Under the pieces are notes generated by a model that had not been told where the DNA came from, searched no databases, and was given only the letters and a program-made list of their open reading frames with translations. From contig JBCBJZ010000027.1 of the NCBI GenBank assembly GCA_038522635.1, forward strand, positions 1 to 27,565: a stretch of DNA of 27,565 bases, read 5' to 3'. Source of the DNA: JBCBJZ01 sp038522635 (GTDB lineage Bacteria; Pseudomonadota; Alphaproteobacteria; Rhizobiales; Hyphomicrobiaceae). Positions 7,728-15,851 of the stretch are shown piece after piece (position 1 is the stretch's first letter; the number at the start of each line of letters is the position of its first letter). Both the position numbers and the translations under genes were made by a program.

Positions 7728-8429
7728 ATGCCGTCGCGCCGCACCGCACCAAGCGATCTCGAGTTAGGGTTTTCCAAGCGCACCTTCGCCTTCCTGCGGG
7801 AGCTTGAAGCCAACAATGAGCGCGCCTGGTTCCAGGAGCATAAGGATCACTACGCCACCGACGTGCAGGCGCCGTTTGCGTTCATGCTGGCGCGGGTGAG
7901 CGATGCGCTGGCGGGCAGCGCGGTTCCCTGGCGCGGCAGCAGCGCCACGATGTTTCGCATCAACCGCGATGTGCGCTTCTCAAAAGACAAACGCCCTTAC
8001 AAGACGAACGCGTCCGGCATGCTGACGCCTGACGGGCGAAAGCTGGTGGACGGTCCGGTGATCTACGTGCAGCTCGATGCGCGCGGCGGCTTCATCGGTG
8101 CCGGCGTTTACCGTCTAGCGCCAGCCTCGCTTGCGCCGATCCGTGCCGCGATCGTGGACGAGGATGGCCCGTTCGATGACGTCGTCGCGGCGTTGAAGCG
8201 CGCCAAGCTTGCGCTTGAGGACGCCGACGCGCTCGCCACCATGCCGCGCGGGTTCGCCGCCCACGCCGACCATCCGCACGCGGCCTACCTCAAGCTCAAG
8301 AGCTTCCTCGTCACCCGCAAACTCACGCAGAAGGCCTGGCTCGCCAACACCGTGGTCGACGACATCGCCACCTTCGCCCGAGCGGCCGCCCCGCTGCTGG
8401 CCTTTCTGCAAGACGCGAACGACGGTTAG
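7728..8429 (+). CDS. DUF2461 (TIGR02453) family protein
   Basis: This 233-residue protein is recognised by the family's conserved blocks: FLRELEANNERAWFQEHKD near the N-terminus, MFRINRDVRFSKDKRPYKTN around residue 85, then GVYRLAP and the C-terminal FLVTRKL segment. The length matches the family (about 210-240 residues). No signal peptide or membrane helix is visible, so it should be cytosolic. Its biochemical function is not established for any member I know of. It converges on mutL with only 24 bases between the stop codons. Confidence 0.9.
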   Translation: MPSRRTAPSDLELGFSKRTFAFLRELEANNERAWFQEHKDHYATDVQAPFAFMLARVSDALAGSAVPWRGSSATMFRINRDVRFSKDKRPYKTNASGMLTPDGRKLVDGPVIYVQLDARGGFIGAGVYRLAPASLAPIRAAIVDEDGPFDDVVAALKRAKLALEDADALATMPRGFAAHADHPHAAYLKLKSFLVTRKLTQKAWLANTVVDDIATFARAAAPLLAFLQDANDG

Positions 8430-8453
8430 ACGATATCATCGGCGCGAGGCGGC

Positions 8454-10361
8454 TCAGCGGCGGGCGAACAGGCGTTCGATGTCGGTGAGCTTGAGTTCCA
8501 CGTAGGTCGGACGACCGTGGTTGCACTGGCCGGCGTGCGGCGTTGCTTCCATCTCACGCAACAGCGCGTTCATCTCTTCGCCCGTGAGCCGCCTGCCAGC
8601 CCTGACGCTGCCGTGGCAGGCCATGGTCGAGCACACGCGCTCCAGGTTGTCGCGCAGCGCGAACGCATCGCCTGCGTTGACGAGGTCCGCTGCGAGATCA
8701 CGGACCAGCCCCTTGACGTCGCAGGCGCCGAGCAGGGCTGGCGTTTCACGCACCACCACGGCGCCCGGGCCGAAGGCTTCGAGCGTAAGGCCTAGTTCGC
8801 TCAAGCCGTCGGCGTGGGCGTTCACCGCGTTCACCTCTTCGGGGTCAAGCTCCACCACCACAGGGATCAGGTGGCCCTGGCGCGCGACGCTGCCGCGCGT
8901 GAGCGCTGCCTTGAGGCGTTCGTAGACGAGGCGTTCGTGGGCGGCGTGCTGGTCGACGATGACAACGCCGGTGGTGGTTTGCGCGACGATGTAGGTTTGG
9001 TGGAGTTGCGCGCGGGCGGCACCGAGCGGTTGGTTTGCCGCGGCAGCGTCACTCGTGGTGGGTGGGCCATCGGCGTGTCCGTCCTGCCAAAGGGCAGCAT
9101 CGGCCGCAGACGTGTCAGCGGTGGCGGCGTCAAGGCCGGCTAAAGGTGCCTGCAGGTCCTTGGCGAGGGCGCGCGTTAGCCCGTGCCGGCGCGCGCCAGC
9201 GACGTAGGGCGATGCTCTTCGTGGCGCGTGATAGGTCGCCTGATCTGAGGCGGCAAAGCCGGTTGACTGAGCCGTGCTATCGGTTGCCGCGGCCTCACGC
9301 GCGCGCAACAACGCTTCAACCGTTTGCGCACCACCACGTGCGCTCGCGCGATGACCGGCCTCTTCAAGCGCATGGCGCAGCGCGCCCACCAGTAACGCGC
9401 GCACATCGCCCGGCGCCCGGAACCGTACCTCCGCCTTGGCCGGATGCACGTTCACATCGACGGCGGCAGCGGGCAGATCGATGAACAAGGCGAGATAGGG
9501 GTGGCGCCCCCGCACCAATGTGTCTCCATAGGCCCCGCGTACCGCACCCACCAGCAGTTTGTCGCGCACTGGGCGTCCGTTGACGAACAAGAACTGGCGG
9601 GCGGTATCCGGTCGATGCAACGTGGGCAGGCCGGCATAGCCCGAGATCGCGACATCATCGCGCGCGCCTTCCACGCGTAACGCATCATCGAGGAAACTGG
9701 CGCCCATGATGCGGGCAAGCCGTTGCAGGAGACGCGCGCTGCCGGGCGCTTCGGCGGGGAAACGCAAGCCGGTGCGCTCCCCCGTGGTGAGTGTGAAAGC
9801 GATGTCCGGGTGGGCCATCGCCAGGCGCTTGACCACATCGGCGGTGGCGGCGTTTTCCGCCCGCTCGCTCTTCATGAACTTGAGGCGTGCGGGCGTTGCG
9901 GAAAAGAGTTCACGCACTTCAATGCTGGTGCCCGCGTTGAGGGCTGCTGGCATCACCGGTGCTCGCTGGCCTCGCTCGATGGTGAGTGCATGGGCTTGCG
10001 TGCCATCGCGGGGGCGCGAGGTGAGCGCCAACGTCGCGACCGAGCCGATCGAGGGCAGCGCTTCTCCGCGGAATCCGAGCGAAGCGATGCGGAAGAGGTC
10101 GTTGTCGATGAGTTTTGATGTGGCATGGCGCTCAACGGCGAGGCGCAGGTCGTCGGCGTCCATGCCGTGACCGTCGTCGCTAACGCGGATCAGCGAGAGC
10201 CCGCCGCCGATCATGACGACGTCGATCGTGCGCGCGCCCGCATCGATGGCGTTTTCCACGAGCTCTTTCACGACGCTTGCCGGGCGTTCGATCACCTCGC
10301 CCGCCGCGATCCGGTTGATGGTCGCGTTGTCGAGTTGCCGGATCGTGGGCCGCTGCGCCAT
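8454..10361 (-). CDS. mutL: DNA mismatch repair protein MutL
   Basis: This 635-residue MutL couples mismatch recognition by MutS to strand excision. The N-terminal GHKL ATPase is clear: INRIAAGEVIERPASVVKEL, ENAIDAGA, SDDGHGM and LGFRGEALPSI. A long Ala/Thr/Asp-rich linker spans about 345-445. The C-terminal dimerisation domain has the endonuclease motif DQHAxxExxxxE (DQHAAHERLVYE, from Asp470), ACHGSVR around Cys582, and CNHGRP at 613-618, so it should be the nicking type used where MutH is absent. Relatives usually read CPHGRP; the Pro to Asn change leaves the Cys and His ligands. The start is ATG 10361 because the family begins with IRQLD after a short leader; an ATG at 10406 is also open. 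GGAGGA lies 12 bases upstream, somewhat far. Confidence 0.96.
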   Translation of the reverse strand: MAQRPTIRQLDNATINRIAAGEVIERPASVVKELVENAIDAGARTIDVVMIGGGLSLIRVSDDGHGMDADDLRLAVERHATSKLIDNDLFRIASLGFRGEALPSIGSVATLALTSRPRDGTQAHALTIERGQRAPVMPAALNAGTSIEVRELFSATPARLKFMKSERAENAATADVVKRLAMAHPDIAFTLTTGERTGLRFPAEAPGSARLLQRLARIMGASFLDDALRVEGARDDVAISGYAGLPTLHRPDTARQFLFVNGRPVRDKLLVGAVRGAYGDTLVRGRHPYLALFIDLPAAAVDVNVHPAKAEVRFRAPGDVRALLVGALRHALEEAGHRASARGGAQTVEALLRAREAAATDSTAQSTGFAASDQATYHAPRRASPYVAGARRHGLTRALAKDLQAPLAGLDAATADTSAADAALWQDGHADGPPTTSDAAAANQPLGAARAQLHQTYIVAQTTTGVVIVDQHAAHERLVYERLKAALTRGSVARQGHLIPVVVELDPEEVNAVNAHADGLSELGLTLEAFGPGAVVVRETPALLGACDVKGLVRDLAADLVNAGDAFALRDNLERVCSTMACHGSVRAGRRLTGEEMNALLREMEATPHAGQCNHGRPTYVELKLTDIERLFARR

Positions 10362-10484
10362 GGGTGGGCTCGTTCCTCCGGTTGGGCGATGACGTGCGCC
10401 GTGCATGGTGGGTCGGAGGGGCGGATGCGGGTTGCGGGGCTGCAGGTTGCGGGTGTGGCCCCGGTCCGAGCCGCGTGCCCCGAG

Positions 10485-11930
10485 CTAGCCCTCGGCCGCA
10501 CCGCCCAACGTGTCGCGGGCAAAGCGCTTGGCAAGTTCCACCGCCGGCTGATCGAACGGATCAACATTCAGCAACGCGCCGGCAAGAATCGTCTCCACCA
10601 TGAAATGCATCATCAGCGCGCCCAGCGTGCGCTCGTCAAGCGCGGGCAGAAAGAAGCTGCGGACAGGGCGGCCGGCGGCATTCAACGCGCCCGCAACCCC
10701 GGCAGATTGCGCGCGCGTGATCTCACCGACGGTGCGCCCGGCGATGTAGTCGAGGCCGGCGAGCGCCGCCAAGGCGGGATCGATCCGCGGCTCTTTCGGT
10801 GCGCTAGAAGCGGTCGCGTCCGCCGAAGCATCAAGCCTCAACAACGTCATCCAGTGGTGCGGCGGCCCGTCCATGAAGAGCTGCAACTGGCTGTGCTGGT
10901 CGAGCGGTCCCAATGCGGCGATCGGCGATGTGCCCGCCCCGCCTTTGCCAAGGCTCTCCGCCCAAAGCTGCACGAACCAGTGGGAAAAGCGCGCAAGCCG
11001 ATCGCAGTACGGCATCATCACTTGGATCGGACGCTTCAAGTCGCGCGCGACACAGATCGCAGCGGCCGCCCCGACGGCGGGGGCGAAATGGTGTGGGGCT
11101 GGCGCGTTGAGCATAGCGTCGACCACGGCTTTGGCGCCCGCGCGCACACCAAAGGGATCAAGGCCACGCGCTAAGGCCGGCAGCAGCCCGACGTTGGTGA
11201 GCGCTGAGAATCGTCCACCGATGCCGGTGTGGTGATCAAGGACGGTGATGCCATGGGCATCGCACAGCGCGCGCAGCCCGTTGTGGTGGCCCTCGCGGGC
11301 CGGTTCGGTGAGGCCTAAGAAAAGTTCAGGGATGCGCGCTTCAAGGCCGGCGGCCTTCACCGCATCGAGCGCAAGGATCGCTTGCGCCAACGTCTCGACG
11401 GTGCCGCCGGATTTCGACGTGATGATGAAGCGCGTGGTCGCGAGGTCCAGTGCTGGCAGAGCATGCGTCAGCGTGTGGGCATCGAGGTTGTCGAAGAAGC
11501 GCGTGCGCGGGCGGCGCTTTTGCGCTTTGTCGGCCGCACCGGGGATGTTCCAGCCGGCGAGCTGCGCCAGCGTCTGGCCGCCAAGGCCCGATCCGCCGGT
11601 GCCGAAAAAGAGCAGCGTGCGCGCGCCTTCGCTGAGGCGGTCGAGCGCGGCGCGCGCGGTTTCGATGTCTTCGCGCTCATCGACGATGTTCAAAATCGCC
11701 AGGCTGCCATATCCATGGGCTTGCCGCAGGCGCTGCAGTGGCGCTTCGAGCGCGGCGAGCGTGGCTTCAAGTTGTGCCGGATCAAGGCCGGCGTCAAAGC
11801 CGTCATGTGCAAGCGTGCCGCTGACGTCATGGCGGTAAAGCGCGGTCGCGCCGTCCGCGATTGTGAGGCTAAGCGGGGGTGACGAGGCGCCGCCGGTCGC
11901 AGGGGGGGGGTCGGACTTGGAGATCGGCAT
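10485..11930 (-). CDS. pgi: Glucose-6-phosphate isomerase, short form
   Basis: This 481-residue protein interconverts glucose 6-phosphate and fructose 6-phosphate. The family is shown by LLFFGTGGSGLGGQ near 130, the phosphate-binding ITSKSGGTVETL, DHHTGIGGRFSALTNVG, and GPLDQHSQLQLFMDG with the conserved Gln-His region. It is clearly shorter than the roughly 545-residue E. coli type, with a reduced N-terminus and C-terminus. The start is ATG 11930, with GAGG five bases upstream. Codons 7-10 contain an uninterrupted run of nine C (nine G at 11902-11910 on the plus strand), so a one-base slip would destroy the frame. It is the next gene after the M16 pair on the same strand, but an intergenic repeat of about 210 bases lies between, so it probably has its own promoter. 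Confidence 0.94.
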   Translation of the reverse strand: MPISKSDPPPATGGASSPPLSLTIADGATALYRHDVSGTLAHDGFDAGLDPAQLEATLAALEAPLQRLRQAHGYGSLAILNIVDEREDIETARAALDRLSEGARTLLFFGTGGSGLGGQTLAQLAGWNIPGAADKAQKRRPRTRFFDNLDAHTLTHALPALDLATTRFIITSKSGGTVETLAQAILALDAVKAAGLEARIPELFLGLTEPAREGHHNGLRALCDAHGITVLDHHTGIGGRFSALTNVGLLPALARGLDPFGVRAGAKAVVDAMLNAPAPHHFAPAVGAAAAICVARDLKRPIQVMMPYCDRLARFSHWFVQLWAESLGKGGAGTSPIAALGPLDQHSQLQLFMDGPPHHWMTLLRLDASADATASSAPKEPRIDPALAALAGLDYIAGRTVGEITRAQSAGVAGALNAAGRPVRSFFLPALDERTLGALMMHFMVETILAGALLNVDPFDQPAVELAKRFARDTLGGAAEG

Positions 11931-11978
11931 GGGGCCTCACGGAAGGGTTGCGACAACGCTGATGGCCGCAGGGGCAAC

Positions 11979-12068
11979 AGCAACGGGCGCAAAGCGCAAA
12001 TCTCTGGCTCAAATACTCAAGCCTTGCCTTTGCGCCCAAAGTTGCTCTGACCTCTAAGACAAGATCAT
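11979..12068 (-). repeat. Intergenic repeat tail, copy C
   Basis: Read on the minus strand it contains AGAGCAACTTTGGGCGCAAA, then GGCAAGGCTTGAGTATT, then GCGCTTTGCGCCCGTTGCTG. This is the same order as copies A and B, and it is the closest copy to a consensus. It lies between the palindrome at 12062-12195 and the pgi start, in the same orientation as pgi. Confidence 0.7.
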
Positions 12069-12195
12069 CGGGCGTCGTGCTTGTAGCCCGCATCCGTGGA
12101 AGCGCCAAAACGCGAAGTGCTGCTCGCCCGGTTTGGGCAAACAGCACCTGATGCTTCTTGAGAGCGGGTGATCCCGATGAATCGCCCGATGATCT
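12062..12195. repeat. 134-bp element bounded by perfect 13-bp inverted repeats
   Basis: AGATCATCGGGCG at 12062-12074 is the exact reverse complement of 12183-12195. Inside, bases 12123-12157 form a second nested hairpin (AAGTGCTG with CAGCACCT through one wobble pair, then a GCCC/GGGC inner stem). It resembles a miniature non-autonomous element or a RIME-type palindrome. No target-site duplication is evident. The left end of copy A at the start of the window matches one end of it. Confidence 0.7.
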
Positions 12196-12220
12196 AAGCT
12201 TTGGATCTGCCGTTCAAACG

Positions 12221-13717
12221 TCAGCCCCGGCCCGCGGGTACAGCTTGCGCTTTTTTGTCGGGCTTGGCCGGTTTTTCCAGCGACTTTGTCGGCTTTGGCG
12301 TCATCGCTTCGCCGATGTTTTTGGGCTGGCCGACGATCGTGATCAGCATCTTGCCGGGATCGAGCAGCCGCTTGGCGACACGCTTGATGTCGGCTGCGGT
12401 CACCGCGTCGATGCGTGCGTTGCGCTTCTTGCCGTAGTCGAGGCCGAGGTCATTGATCAGGATGTAGAGCAGTTGGCTTGCGATCTTGGGGCTCGTGTCA
12501 AAGCGCAAAGCGTAAGAGCCCTTGAGGTAGCTTTTGGCGTTGGCAAGCTCGGTGGGGCTTGGTCCCGCCGTCGCAAAGGTCTTCAGTGTCTCGCGCACGA
12601 CTTTCATCGTTTCGCCGATCGCTTCGTTCTTGGTGGCAACACCGCCGTTGAACGTCGCCCCATGATCAAGCGTATTGAGGTACGTGTACGCGCCGTACGC
12701 AAGGCCGCGTTTGACCCGCACTTCCTCCATCAGCCGCGATGAGAAGCTGCCGCCGCCAACCATGTAGTCCATCAGGAAAGCCGGGAAGAAATCCTTGTCG
12801 TCACGCGCGACGCCCGGCATGCCGAAGCGCATCACCGATTGGGGGATGGGCAGCGGGATGACGTTGCGCTTGGGTCCAGCCGCGATGGTGGCTTTCGGGA
12901 TGGTGGTCAGTTGCGCCTTCTTCGGCAGTCCACCGAACATCTTGTCGAGCGCACGGCCCAGTTCGGCTGCCGTGATGTCGCCGACCGCAACCACCCGCAG
13001 GTTATCCTGCGCAAAGACCCGCGTCTTGAAGGTCATCAGATCATCGCGCGTGATCGAACGCAGGCTGGCGCTGTTGCCGAGCGCTGGGCGCGCATAGGGA
13101 TGTTTACCGAACGCCAGCAGGTTCCAGGCGTTGCTTGCCAGGTAACCGGGATCGCGCTCACGCTGCGCAAGCGTGGTCAGCCAGTAACGGCGCATGCGCT
13201 CGATCGGCTTGGCGTCGAGCCGGGTTTTGGTGAGCGCCAGGCGGAACATGTCGATGCTCTTGGCGCGGTTCGCGGTCAGCGTCGCGAAGCTCACATAGTA
13301 GTGGTCGGTCGATGGCGAGAAGCTCATCTTGAAGGCGAGATCGGTTTCCGCCTCCTGAAAGGCTGCAGCGTCGAGATCTCCGGCCCCTTCATCGAATAGC
13401 GATGACAGGAAGTGCGCCACACCCTCCTTGCCGTCCGGCGCCTGCACCGTGCCCCCGCCGATGAAAGCGGCGCGCATGGCGACCAACGGCACGCTGTGCT
13501 CTTCCACGAGCCAGGCCTTGATGCCGCCCGGGCTGGTGACTTCCTGGATCTTCATCGCGTGCGCTTTCGTCGGCGTGAACAGCAAGGGTGTGAGGGCGGC
13601 CACGGCCAGGCAAAGGCCCGCGGCGAGGGTCGCAACGTGGTGCGCGAACGAACGGCCGCGTGACCGATCGGGGTGAGGGGCCCAGCGGGCGTAAAGACCG
13701 GGGGGGCATCGCATCAT
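12221..13717 (-). CDS. Exported M16-family peptidase-like protein lacking the zinc site
   Basis: This is a 498-residue member of the M16 (pitrilysin/MPP) family, the non-catalytic type. Where active members have HxxEH it reads HFLSS (from His102), followed by LFDEGAGDLDAAAFQ, which is typical of inactive partner subunits. The C-terminal M16 domain with GGGSFSSRLMEEVRVKRGLAYG is intact. The N-terminus has a basic region, a hydrophobic stretch and TKAHA, consistent with a signal peptide cleaved near residue 54, so it should act in the periplasm. The start chosen is ATG 13717 (ATGATG), with GGAG ten bases upstream; a GTG at 13756 is possible. Codons 4-6 hold a run of seven C. It follows the catalytic M16 gene on the same strand, and the two proteins probably pair. 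Confidence 0.9.
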   Translation of the reverse strand: MMRCPPGLYARWAPHPDRSRGRSFAHHVATLAAGLCLAVAALTPLLFTPTKAHAMKIQEVTSPGGIKAWLVEEHSVPLVAMRAAFIGGGTVQAPDGKEGVAHFLSSLFDEGAGDLDAAAFQEAETDLAFKMSFSPSTDHYYVSFATLTANRAKSIDMFRLALTKTRLDAKPIERMRRYWLTTLAQRERDPGYLASNAWNLLAFGKHPYARPALGNSASLRSITRDDLMTFKTRVFAQDNLRVVAVGDITAAELGRALDKMFGGLPKKAQLTTIPKATIAAGPKRNVIPLPIPQSVMRFGMPGVARDDKDFFPAFLMDYMVGGGSFSSRLMEEVRVKRGLAYGAYTYLNTLDHGATFNGGVATKNEAIGETMKVVRETLKTFATAGPSPTELANAKSYLKGSYALRFDTSPKIASQLLYILINDLGLDYGKKRNARIDAVTAADIKRVAKRLLDPGKMLITIVGQPKNIGEAMTPKPTKSLEKPAKPDKKAQAVPAGRG

Positions 13718-13881
13718 GGTAGCCGAACTCCACAGCTTGATTGAGGGAGCGTACACGGCGCGTGCGCGGTGTGACGCGTGAAAGGTTCAGGCATGAAGAA
13801 AGGGTCGATCAGACTGCACGTGGGCAGGCCTGTGGCCGCCCGCGGCGCAAAAGACGCGCGGGTGCGGGCGGCGTTTGCAGC

Positions 13882-15456
13882 TCAAGATCGCGATCCGGCC
13901 AAGGCGGGTGCTTTCTTGGTGTCAGCCGCTTTCGTTTTCGCAGCCGGCGCCTGCGCTTTCGCTTTCGTGGCCTTTGGCTTTGGCGCGGAGGCCTCGCGTT
14001 TGCCGCTTGGCAGCAGGTAGCCGGTCACCGTGCGGCGCATGTCGAAATAGGTCTTCGCGACGCGGTTGACGTCGGCCACGGTCACGGCCTTGAGCCGCGC
14101 CGGCGTCTCTTCCACGTCGGCCAACGTGCGGCCGGTGACGAACGCGAAACCGTAGCGACGCGCGAGCGAGGCCTGATTGTCCGACTGATAGATGTAGCTC
14201 GCCAGGTAGTAGCGTTTGGCGCGCTCAAGCTCTTTCTTGGTGATACCTTCATCGACGATCTTTTTGATCACCGCGTCGATTTCCGCTTCGATCTGCTCAA
14301 GCTTCACACCTGCAGCAGCGATGGCCGAGACCGAGATTTTGCCGCCATCATGGCTGCCGCCGTAGTACCAACCACCGGCGCTGGAGGCGAGGTTGGTCTC
14401 CACGATTAGCCGCTTGTAGAGCCGGCTGGTCGCACCGCCAAAAGCGATCTCACCCAGCAGCTCCATGGCGTAAGCGTCGTTCCCTTGGGCATCGCTGTAA
14501 CCGGGTGTCAGGTAGCGGCGCACAAGCTGCGGTGCGGCCACGCGCGGGTCTTTGAAGACCATCCGGCGCGGGCTCAACTGCGGCGGCTCGCTGACCCGAA
14601 CACGGGGCTTGCCGATCGCCGGGTTGGCCGGGATTTGGCCGTACGTCGCTTTGGCAAGCTTGCGCACGCCCTCGACGGTTACATCACCGCTGACCACGAG
14701 CACCGCGTTGTTGGGCGCATAGAAGCGCTTGTAGAAATCCAACGCGTCTTTGCGGTTCAGCGTGACGATCTCGTGGTGCCAACCGATGATCGGGATGCCG
14801 TACGGATGGTTCATATAGAGTGCGGCTTCCATCTGCTCGACCAGGATCGAAAGCGGCTTGTTCTCAACGCGGGAGCGGCGCTCCTCCAGCACGACCTTTT
14901 TCTCCGTCTCGACCTCCTGGTTGGTGAGACGAAGGTTCGTCATGCGGTTCGCCTCATACTCCATCACGGTCGGCAGATGCTGCTTTGCGACGCGCTGGAA
15001 GTAGGCGGTCGCGTCCTGCGAGGTGAAAGCGTTGTCGTTGCCACCCAGGCGCGCGACCGTCTTTGAGAATTCGCCGGACTTCAACCGGTCGGTGCTCTTG
15101 AACATCAAGTGTTCGAGGAAGTGGGCGATCCCCGACTTGCCGATGGGCTCATCGGCTGCGCCAACGCGATACCAAAGCATGTGCGTCACGACGGGGGCGC
15201 GGTTGTCGGGAATGACCACGACATCAAGTCCGTTTTTGAGCTTGAAGTGGGTGGCCCGTCCGGTTTGTTCCTGGGCACTTGTGGCAAGGGTCATGAGCAC
15301 CATCATCGCGAGAAAGAGGAAAGCGGTAGCGGCAAGCCACAGGCGGCGATGACGCGCCTCGCTCTCCGGCGAGACGCGACGCGCCCGTGGGCGACGAGCG
15401 GGTGCATGACGACTGGGTGCATGACGACTGGGTTCAGGGGGGGGCGTACGACGCAT
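13882..15456 (-). CDS. Exported or membrane-anchored zinc M16-family peptidase
   Basis: This is a 524-residue zinc metallopeptidase of the M16 family. The inverted zinc motif HFLEH is at residues 112-116, and a glutamate-rich EKKVVLEE (185-192) lies at about the distance expected for the third zinc ligand. The C-terminal M16 domain contains GGATSRLYKRLIVE. Residues 39-61 are hydrophobic and end in SAQEQ, so it is a signal peptide or an N-terminal anchor with a basic, Pro-rich 38-residue leader. The C-terminus is Lys/Ala-rich (about 495-520). The start is ATG 15456, with GAGGGA about nine bases upstream. Codons 5-7 contain a run of eight C, and a 15-bp unit is duplicated at 15402-15431. It is partnered with the zinc-less M16 gene 164 bases downstream. 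Confidence 0.93.
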   Translation of the reverse strand: MRRTPPPEPSRHAPSRHAPARRPRARRVSPESEARHRRLWLAATAFLFLAMMVLMTLATSAQEQTGRATHFKLKNGLDVVVIPDNRAPVVTHMLWYRVGAADEPIGKSGIAHFLEHLMFKSTDRLKSGEFSKTVARLGGNDNAFTSQDATAYFQRVAKQHLPTVMEYEANRMTNLRLTNQEVETEKKVVLEERRSRVENKPLSILVEQMEAALYMNHPYGIPIIGWHHEIVTLNRKDALDFYKRFYAPNNAVLVVSGDVTVEGVRKLAKATYGQIPANPAIGKPRVRVSEPPQLSPRRMVFKDPRVAAPQLVRRYLTPGYSDAQGNDAYAMELLGEIAFGGATSRLYKRLIVETNLASSAGGWYYGGSHDGGKISVSAIAAAGVKLEQIEAEIDAVIKKIVDEGITKKELERAKRYYLASYIYQSDNQASLARRYGFAFVTGRTLADVEETPARLKAVTVADVNRVAKTYFDMRRTVTGYLLPSGKREASAPKPKATKAKAQAPAAKTKAADTKKAPALAGSRS

Positions 15457-15643
15457 GTGCGGGTTTCCCTCGTCAGTTGATTCACGTGCCCGAGCCAGGC
15501 GTAGGCGTGGGCGGGGCGAGAGGCCGTGGCGGCGTACCTTCGGTCCGGTTGGTCGACGCAGAAGGAGCCCACAGCGGGCATCTCACGCGCTCAAGCTCGC
15601 GGGCACCCTGACTGAAGTCAACTTACAAGCCGTTCATAGGATG

Positions 15644-15699
15644 ATCGGGAATGCGATATCGGGCATGCGCCATCGGGAATGCGACATCGGCGGATGGGT
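15644..15699. repeat. 14-bp tandem repeat, three full copies and a degenerate fourth
   Basis: The units are ATCGGGAATGCGAT, ATCGGGCATGCGCC, ATCGGGAATGCGAC and the weaker ATCGGCGGATGGGT, directly adjacent to one another. They lie about 190 bases upstream of the catalytic M16 gene. They may be a set of regulator sites or a neutral minisatellite. Confidence 0.7.
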
Positions 15700-15792
15700 G
15701 TGGCGGACGACTGTCCGCACGTCTTGAGCGACGCCGTCGCGATCACGCGATGATCCCAACCGAACTCACACCGGGAGACGCCGAGCTATTGA

Positions 15793-15808
15793 CTTGGACC
15801 TGTCCAAG
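15793..15808 (-). terminator. Possible hairpin terminator after the lipoprotein gene
   Basis: CTTGGAC and GTCCAAG form a perfect 7-bp stem separated by two bases, 44 bases past the lipoprotein stop. No T run follows on the minus strand, so intrinsic termination would be weak; a protein-binding palindrome is an alternative. Confidence 0.3.
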
Positions 15809-15851
15809 CGCGGCATGACGGGCCAGGGCCGATCTGGACCGCCTGCAAGGC

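Larger units (their letters stand above)
15457..15851. other. Non-coding stretch upstream of the M16 peptidase pair
   Basis: These 395 bases between the lipoprotein gene and the M16 pair (both minus strand) hold a 14-bp tandem repeat (15644-15699) and a perfect short hairpin (15793-15808). No protein of any family is recognisable in any frame. A promoter for the M16 pair is likely here but cannot be pinned down. Confidence 0.6.

Noticed and set aside
10125..11174. Open frame of 349 codons on the plus strand
   Set aside because: It lies antisense to the mutL start and pgi, is arginine-rich with no family motif, and is explained by high-GC shadow reading.
11869..12147. Possible small protein of 92 codons upstream of pgi
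   Set aside because: The frame runs through the repeat element and into the pgi start out of frame. The similarity to copies A and B is better explained as repeat DNA than as coding.
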